Below are positions 59,114 through 64,000 of a stretch of DNA of 64,000 nucleotides, piece after piece. Source of the DNA: Tachypleus tridentatus (lineage: Eukaryota > Arthropoda > Merostomata > Xiphosura > Limulidae); the NCBI RefSeq assembly GCF_004210375.1, contig NW_027467782.1, positions 37,499,771 to 37,563,770 on the forward strand. Direction: 5' to 3'. Position numbers and translations under genes: made by a program. Each line of letters begins with the position of its first letter. Within the stretch, counting starts at the first letter, position 1. The notes beneath the pieces were generated by a model. That model did no database searches. It worked only from the letters and a program-made list of their open reading frames with translations, and was not told the DNA's origin.

Positions 59114-59135
59114 GAAAGTCGAAACGTTGTTCACC
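59114..59135 (+). repeat. Scrap of PLE hammerhead-bearing terminal repeat
   Basis: GAAAGTCGAAACGTTGTTCACC matches the 3' half of the hammerhead-like motif at 61117-61155. Confidence 0.5.
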
Positions 59136-59998
59136 GCTTTATTTTGGTAAAAGTGTTAACACCATACCAGCCGTCCTAAAACCGGTTTTCGATACTCATG
59201 ATGGGCAGAGCATAAGCAAACGGTAGTCCGATCATGTAAAAGTAATATGTTTTGAAACATTTCAATACTCATCCTGCAGAAAATGACGTTAGATAAGTAA
59301 ATATTTATTTTTTCTTACTGAATACATTCAAAGTAAACTTTTAGATTTTCTTTTATCCTTCCTTGAGGTTAATTATCTTTATAATTAAGCAGAAATCACA
59401 AACTCAGAGTTAAAAGTTTCCAGAATCTAAATGTAAATAATAATACATGATATTGTTTATTCTCTAAGTGTTAGGAAATGAGTGTCTTTTCTAATCTAGC
59501 AATGTGTGAATTCAATTAAACACACTCTTCATAAAAGATGTAATATTAAAAGTACGTTAGTCCTAACACAACCGTCTTACGACCAATATATTTATTTAAA
59601 CTCATGTTTTGCTGGCTTAGAAAAAGCGTTCAAAATTAAACTGTCCTGTAGAGATAATATACTAAATATAAAAGTAGATAATTATGCTGTCCTTATAACT
59701 GACTTAGAATTAAGTAATTAAAATCTCCAAAGTTGTTGAGATACAACGGGTTAGTTAATCATATTTTTATTAAGTTATTTACAACGTTGTTTAAAAACAT
59801 TTATATTAATTAGTTCACGAATAAATAATCTTTTCGAAGTGCATCTTTATTGGAAGGTTTTAAGTAATTCGTGTTTACTTTAAAATCTAATAAAAAACAC
59901 CTAAGTGGGTAAAAAAGGTGTGGCTAAAAATGAATTGAGCGTGCGAATTAAAGATATCAAATCAAATTTGGAGGCCAAACTTGTAGCTACATTTATGC

Positions 59999-60159
59999 CA
60001 TTGGTAATAATTTTACAGCTGATATTCATTCATTAGTCAGCTTGGCCGCGTGTTATATTTTATGTATTTTGTTTTACTCACCATCACGCCCAAAGCTGAA
60101 CGAAAATCGCAGAATGGCCGACTAATGAATGTATATTGGCTGTAAAATTGTTACTAATG
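59999..60159. repeat. Imperfect palindrome with 40-nt arms
   Basis: CATTGGTAATAATTTTACAG... (59999-60038) pairs with 60120-60159 with few mismatches, leaving a loop of 81 bases. It could be a small foldback/MITE remnant or an RNA hairpin. No target duplication was identified. Confidence 0.7.
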
Positions 60160-61080
60160 TTTATTACAAGTTAATCCGCTATTGGTGACTCATTAGTTAC
60201 TAACTGTAACATGCACTTGCATGGGACTTGTGGGACAGTTTAGTGTCAACTTGAATTTTGGTCAGTTAACTATTTATTGCATAATAAAAACTTCTAGATA
60301 ATTATTTGCTATGCTATTATGCATAAACCTACTTAACTGTTCATCTGATAGTTTTTGTACATAGACCATAATAGGGCACATTATTAGATATGGAGCAATG
60401 GTAAATTAAAATATTAAAACTAATATAAATAGTTAGTGTTTTTCCCACTGTGTACAGAAATCTTGCATACTGTCCTTATACTAATTTATGTAAGTGTTCA
60501 AGAAATGTAACACTTTCCTTTGCCTCAGAGCAAAATATAACCCTGGAATTAATAAAGTTGATAACCATAAACCAAAACTTGTTCTTGTTAATAAAGTACC
60601 AAAACAGATGTGGGGAAACTTAGTAAGGGGCTTATAAATAATAGAAAAGCATTAGTATCAAAGTTGAATGTAGCTACCAAATGCTAGGTTTCACAACTTT
60701 ACAGTGTGATGAAGTTTGCAAGGAAGGGAGTTTAAAGAAGGAAAATCTCAGGTTTCAGACAATATATTTATGATATTGTAAACTTCATAAAATTGAGAAT
60801 CTTAGGAATCTATAGATTTATTACTCAGTTTTATACACTGAATAACTGTTTTCACATATGCTGAAAACACTGCACAACCAAGGTTTTGCTTCTTGAACAC
60901 TGTTGGGTGTTCCTTGTAGATTTTTGGCTGGTGATCACGTACTGTTTCATCAAAATCTTCAGTTTCACCAAGACATTGCTACAATAAAAAACGATATCAG
61001 GGCAAGTGGAATCCGTCAATGCTTGCTGACTACTGTTGAATACTGCAATGTGATGCACCAGACACTGAATACAAACTTAT
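60160..61080. other. Non-coding stretch
   Basis: No upstream exon of the helicase gene and no other feature was found. Confidence 0.35.
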
Positions 61081-61116
61081 GCAAACGGCTCGTTTGAAAA
61101 CACTTTACATAGAAGA

Positions 61117-61155
61117 GCGAACAACGTTTCGACCTTCTTCGGTCATCGTCAGGTT
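61117..61155 (-). ncRNA. Hammerhead-ribozyme-like motif
   Basis: On the minus strand: GAAC, CTGACGA, TGACC-GAAGAA-GGTC, GAAAC, GTTGTTCGC. This is the best copy in the window: GAAC can pair with GTTC for stem I. It has the same extra U before stem II as the other copies. Confidence 0.55.
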
Positions 61156-61160
61156 CACAA

Positions 61161-61205
61161 CCTGACGATGTGACGATGACCGAAGAAGGTCGAAACGTTG
61201 TTCGC
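61161..61205 (+). ncRNA. Hammerhead-ribozyme-like motif with core duplication
   Basis: CCTGACGATG is followed by TGACGATGACC, so part of the core is duplicated. The GAAGAA loop, GGTC and GAAACGTTGTTCGC are intact. Confidence 0.45.
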
Positions 61206-61759
61206 AATGTTTTGCTCAGCCCAAACTGAATATACTTCTCAATAAGTGGGTTTCTCGTCATCACTGAATACAAACGAATATCAGGAGCAAACCACTTTTA
61301 ATTATGTTGAACTTAATAGCATATTACAAACATAAATGCAGTTAAATACGTTATTGCCGGTAAACTGTCTATTTCTCAGAGTTCCTACGTGATGTAGCAA
61401 AACCAAAACTATATTTGTGCATACCCACCAGGTACCTGCCACAATCAGCAAAAACTTTTCAAAAAGTTGTGCAGTGAAATATAATAGTCTATACCTAACT
61501 GTATTCACATATGCTGAAAATTTAATAGTCTCTACCGTTTTTATAGTTATTACAATGGAATAAAAATTAAATTATGGGTAAAAGTTTCAGTTTTTTGCTT
61601 ACTCTTATCTGAAACAAATGGTTGTAAAAGGTCAAAAGAACTTTTAATATCTCATCATATAAGATATTTTGGAGGAAAATTTGAGGGGATATATTAAGTT
61701 TTTCAAAGCTTAATGTTATTTACCTCTTTCAGTTAACAGTTATTCTATTATTTTGACAG

Positions 61760-62072
61760 GTGGCTTTTTCTCAAGTCCGTTATCTGATTTTAGAGGAAGC
61801 TGACAGAATGTTAGACATGTGTTTTGTGCCTGCTGTGATAAAAATGGTGGACGATCCTTCCATGACAGTAAAATCGAAGCATCAGACTCTCATGTTTAGT
61901 ACTACATTCCCTGAAGAAATACAGCGACTAGCAGCAGAGTTTCTTAAGTCAGATTATTTATTTTTAGCAGTTGGTGTTGTTGGCTCTGCTGATATGGATG
62001 TCAAACAGAATTTCTACCAAGTCCAGCAATATGAAAAGAGGCAGAAACTCATAGAAATATTAAACAATTCAG
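61760..62072 (+). pseudogene. Vasa/DDX4-like DEAD-box helicase exon with altered motifs
   Basis: One 313-nt exon is bordered by tttgacag and gtatta. It encodes the end of RecA domain 1 and the start of domain 2: VRYLILEEADRMLDM (motif II), QTLMFSTTFPEEIQRLA (motif III), then YLFLAVGVVGSADMDVKQNF and a YEKRQKLIEIL helix. The linker wording FLAVG-VG is typical of Vasa. Motif II reads EEAD instead of DEAD, and motif III STT instead of SAT, positions central to ATP hydrolysis and its coupling to unwinding. The frame is open and the splice sites are intact. Neighbouring exons were not found in 5 kb upstream or in the sequence downstream, so this is probably an exon relic or a divergent paralogue; an intact gene with very long introns is not excluded. 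Confidence 0.75.
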
Positions 62073-62170
62073 GTATTACGAAATGCTTGTTATTACTCAA
62101 ATTGCTTTGAATTATTTTTTTAATATTGGAAATTATTGCAGTTTGCTACAAATGCAACAAAGAGGGACAT

Positions 62171-64000
62171 GACTGGTGAAAGTAATGTTAGGTTCAATTG
62201 TTTTTTTGTTGTTTTTGAATTTCGCACAGAGCTACTCGAGGGCTATCTGCGCTAGCCGTCCCTAATTTAGCAGTGTAAGACTAGAGGGAAGGCAGCTAGT
62301 AATCACCACCCACCTCCAACTCTCAGGATACTCTTTTACCAACGAATAGTGGTATTGACCGTAACATTATAACGACCCCACGGCTGAAAGGGCGAGCACG
62401 TTTGATGCGATCGGGATTCGAGCCCGCGACCCTCGGACTACGAGTCGAACGCTTTAACACGTTTGGCCATGCCGGGCCGTTAGGTTCAATAAATCACGTT
62501 GTTTGAAGAAGTTTATTTACGTTAACATAATATCTGATAAAACAGATATTAAAAATATGTTATACTGTGTTACTTACTAAATTTTTTTCTGAAAACTTAA
62601 AACAAAGATGTTCCAGAATTGTATGTTTGATGTTAAAAAAAAACCTAATTTTAGGGACAAAGAAAAATAACTTTTTTGTTTTATTTTTATATACGTATTA
62701 CGTATTGTTAGATTTAGTTCGACTGACTTTATGTGTCAGTTAAACAAAGTTCAGCTATTAAAACATCTCAACATTTCCGATAAAAATAGACGTAAAACAC
62801 TGTAAACATTTTATGTTTTTGGGGTTTTTACAGTAGAAATACAATATATACATAGATTTTATCTAAAATTGTAAACTAAAATAGAATGACTAGAGCTGAC
62901 AGGAACATTTCATATGTTACGTTGTTTAATTACACATTTTGTTTTATCTAAAATTGTAAACTAAAATAGAATGACTAGAGCTGACAGGAACATTCCATAT
63001 GTTACGTTGTTTAATTACATATTTTGTTCGACTTGCAAAGCAGAAATTCGCCGAGTAATTTCATTACTAACTGAACTATATAAACAAGAATTATTTAAAC
63101 ACACACAACAGAGAAATATTATGACAGGGGATTCATGGTTTCATAATAGGGTGAATTCGGTTTGTCGGTTGATGGTATTAGCTTCTGCTGGTACATTTGG
63201 ATTGTGAGTAGCTTCAGTTCGTATTCCGAGCCAGCTGGCTGCTTTCCGGTTTATGATCTAGGCTCGCCAGACGAAAAATCGCAGGCTATTGCATATAGAT
63301 CTCGTTTTTGATGTCCATTTTCGTTATTTTCCAGAGGGATGAAACACGAAAGAACGACAACATAAAAGTGAAGTCCGGCCTCATTTGTGACAATAATAGT
63401 TTTGTGCTTTTGACACTAACAGTGTCTGCCACTTATAATATCGTAAGCTGGTGTTTTCCGTATCCAGAATTGTGCAAGTTCACACATATCTTCTCAATAA
63501 CACGGACCAATTAAAGCTAGAATTTTTATGTTACGATAGCATGAATTCAGTAAATTAATTTAGAGTATTTGTCTTTCCGTTATGTCACCAAATATTAACA
63601 CAGTTAACAGACCTTCACACCGTACATGTTGTGATCGTCCGTAAGTTAAAAGTATCTCAACCCTTTTACTCAAACTCTATTATACTGATATATGATGGAT
63701 TAACTAACACATTGATGGTTAAATGTGGTAAGTACATGTGTCTATATAAAATATGTGTTATTTTTAGAATAATTCATTTATAATAACTTGAGGAAGTACA
63801 CAAAGAAACAAAACAAAACATGAACAATATGTGAAGTAAACAAGTGTAATAACATAACAACTAAGGCTGACGGTCGGAAACATACCAGAATCTATTAAAT
63901 GTTTTACATACATATATACTATTGATAAATTATAAATAAAGTTGAACCTCAATGAAAAACAAAATCATTGTTTATTACAACCCTTGTCTTTTCAGAAAGT
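62171..64000 (-). repeat. Large inverted duplication, right arm (runs off the window)
   Basis: This is the reverse complement of 54846-56847. Differences include two instead of four 85-bp units and scattered substitutions. The inner border (62171) lies about 100 bp after the helicase exon, inside its following intron. Confidence 0.92.
62199..62478 (-). repeat. SINE family 1, full length, shared by the inverted arms
   Basis: The target duplication GTTAGGTTCAAT (62187-62198, 62479-62490) is the reverse complement of the one at 56529-56540, showing the same insertion event as in the left arm. Confidence 0.95.

Larger units (their letters stand above)
56848..59998. other. AT-rich non-coding spacer between the inverted arms (left part)
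   Basis: No gene is recognised. It holds the 39-bp E-box repeat (57670-57808), a PLE terminal-repeat scrap (59114-59135) and a degraded SINE family-2 piece near 59160-59215. Confidence 0.4.
61085..61265. mobile_element. PLE terminal-repeat pieces, head to head
   Basis: Two hammerhead-bearing terminal-repeat ends meet: minus strand 61117-61155 and plus strand 61161-61205. They are followed by the TTGCTCAGCCCAAACTGAAT and ATAAGTGGGTTTCTCGTCAT part of the repeat. No PLE coding sequence remains. Confidence 0.65.

Overview
This is animal nuclear DNA, and it looks arthropod. It is AT-rich, its few recognisable genes have introns with GT/AG borders, and replication-type histone genes carry the metazoan 3' stem-loop. 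It is littered with tRNA-derived SINEs of two families, which I associate from memory with horseshoe crabs (Xiphosura); that species guess is moderate and rests on no search. Nearly all of the window is repeats, and no complete intron-containing host gene is present.

Layout. 0.7-3.2 kb: three exons of a decayed PAK-type kinase gene. 4.9-6.5 kb: a Penelope-like (PLE) reverse-transcriptase fragment joined to a jockey-like LINE fragment. 8.2-9.2 and 12.3-12.8 kb: PLE 3' ends with a GIY-YIG nuclease domain and, in the first, hammerhead-ribozyme-like motifs, followed at 12.83 kb by a short U2 snRNA-like fragment. 13.5-21.2 kb: two diverged, rearranged copies of one block, the first interrupted by a 522-bp hAT-type element with a perfect 8-bp target duplication. 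21-28.8 kb: mostly featureless. 28.9-30.4 kb: a second jockey-like LINE remnant.

30.8-44.2 kb is the core of the window: a histone locus with H2B (+), H1 (-, frameshifted) and H4 (-), each followed by a histone stem-loop, plus an orphan TATA/CCAAT promoter at about 39.9 kb. A non-LTR retroelement family that encodes only an ORF1-type protein (340 aa, no reverse transcriptase) has inserted repeatedly here. A full copy sits at the start region of H2B, a 5'-truncated copy and a second full copy sit in tandem upstream of H4, and an old decayed copy lies downstream of the orphan promoter. The three younger copies have exact 11-12 bp target duplications and end in TTTAG repeats. Their 3' UTR has two hairpins and a 16-base antisense match to the histone stem-loop and its flank. 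The old copy is split by a 3-kb hAT transposon, which itself contains a pogo/Tigger-like MITE.

45-54.6 kb holds SINEs and many short tandem arrays (periods 33, 40, 47, 79 and 85 bp). 54.8 kb to the window end is a large inverted duplication with arms of about 2.0 and at least 1.8 kb and a spacer of about 5.3 kb. The spacer holds one vasa/DDX4-like helicase exon with altered motifs II and III. The most promising new observation is the ORF1-only retroelement family and its link with histone gene promoters.
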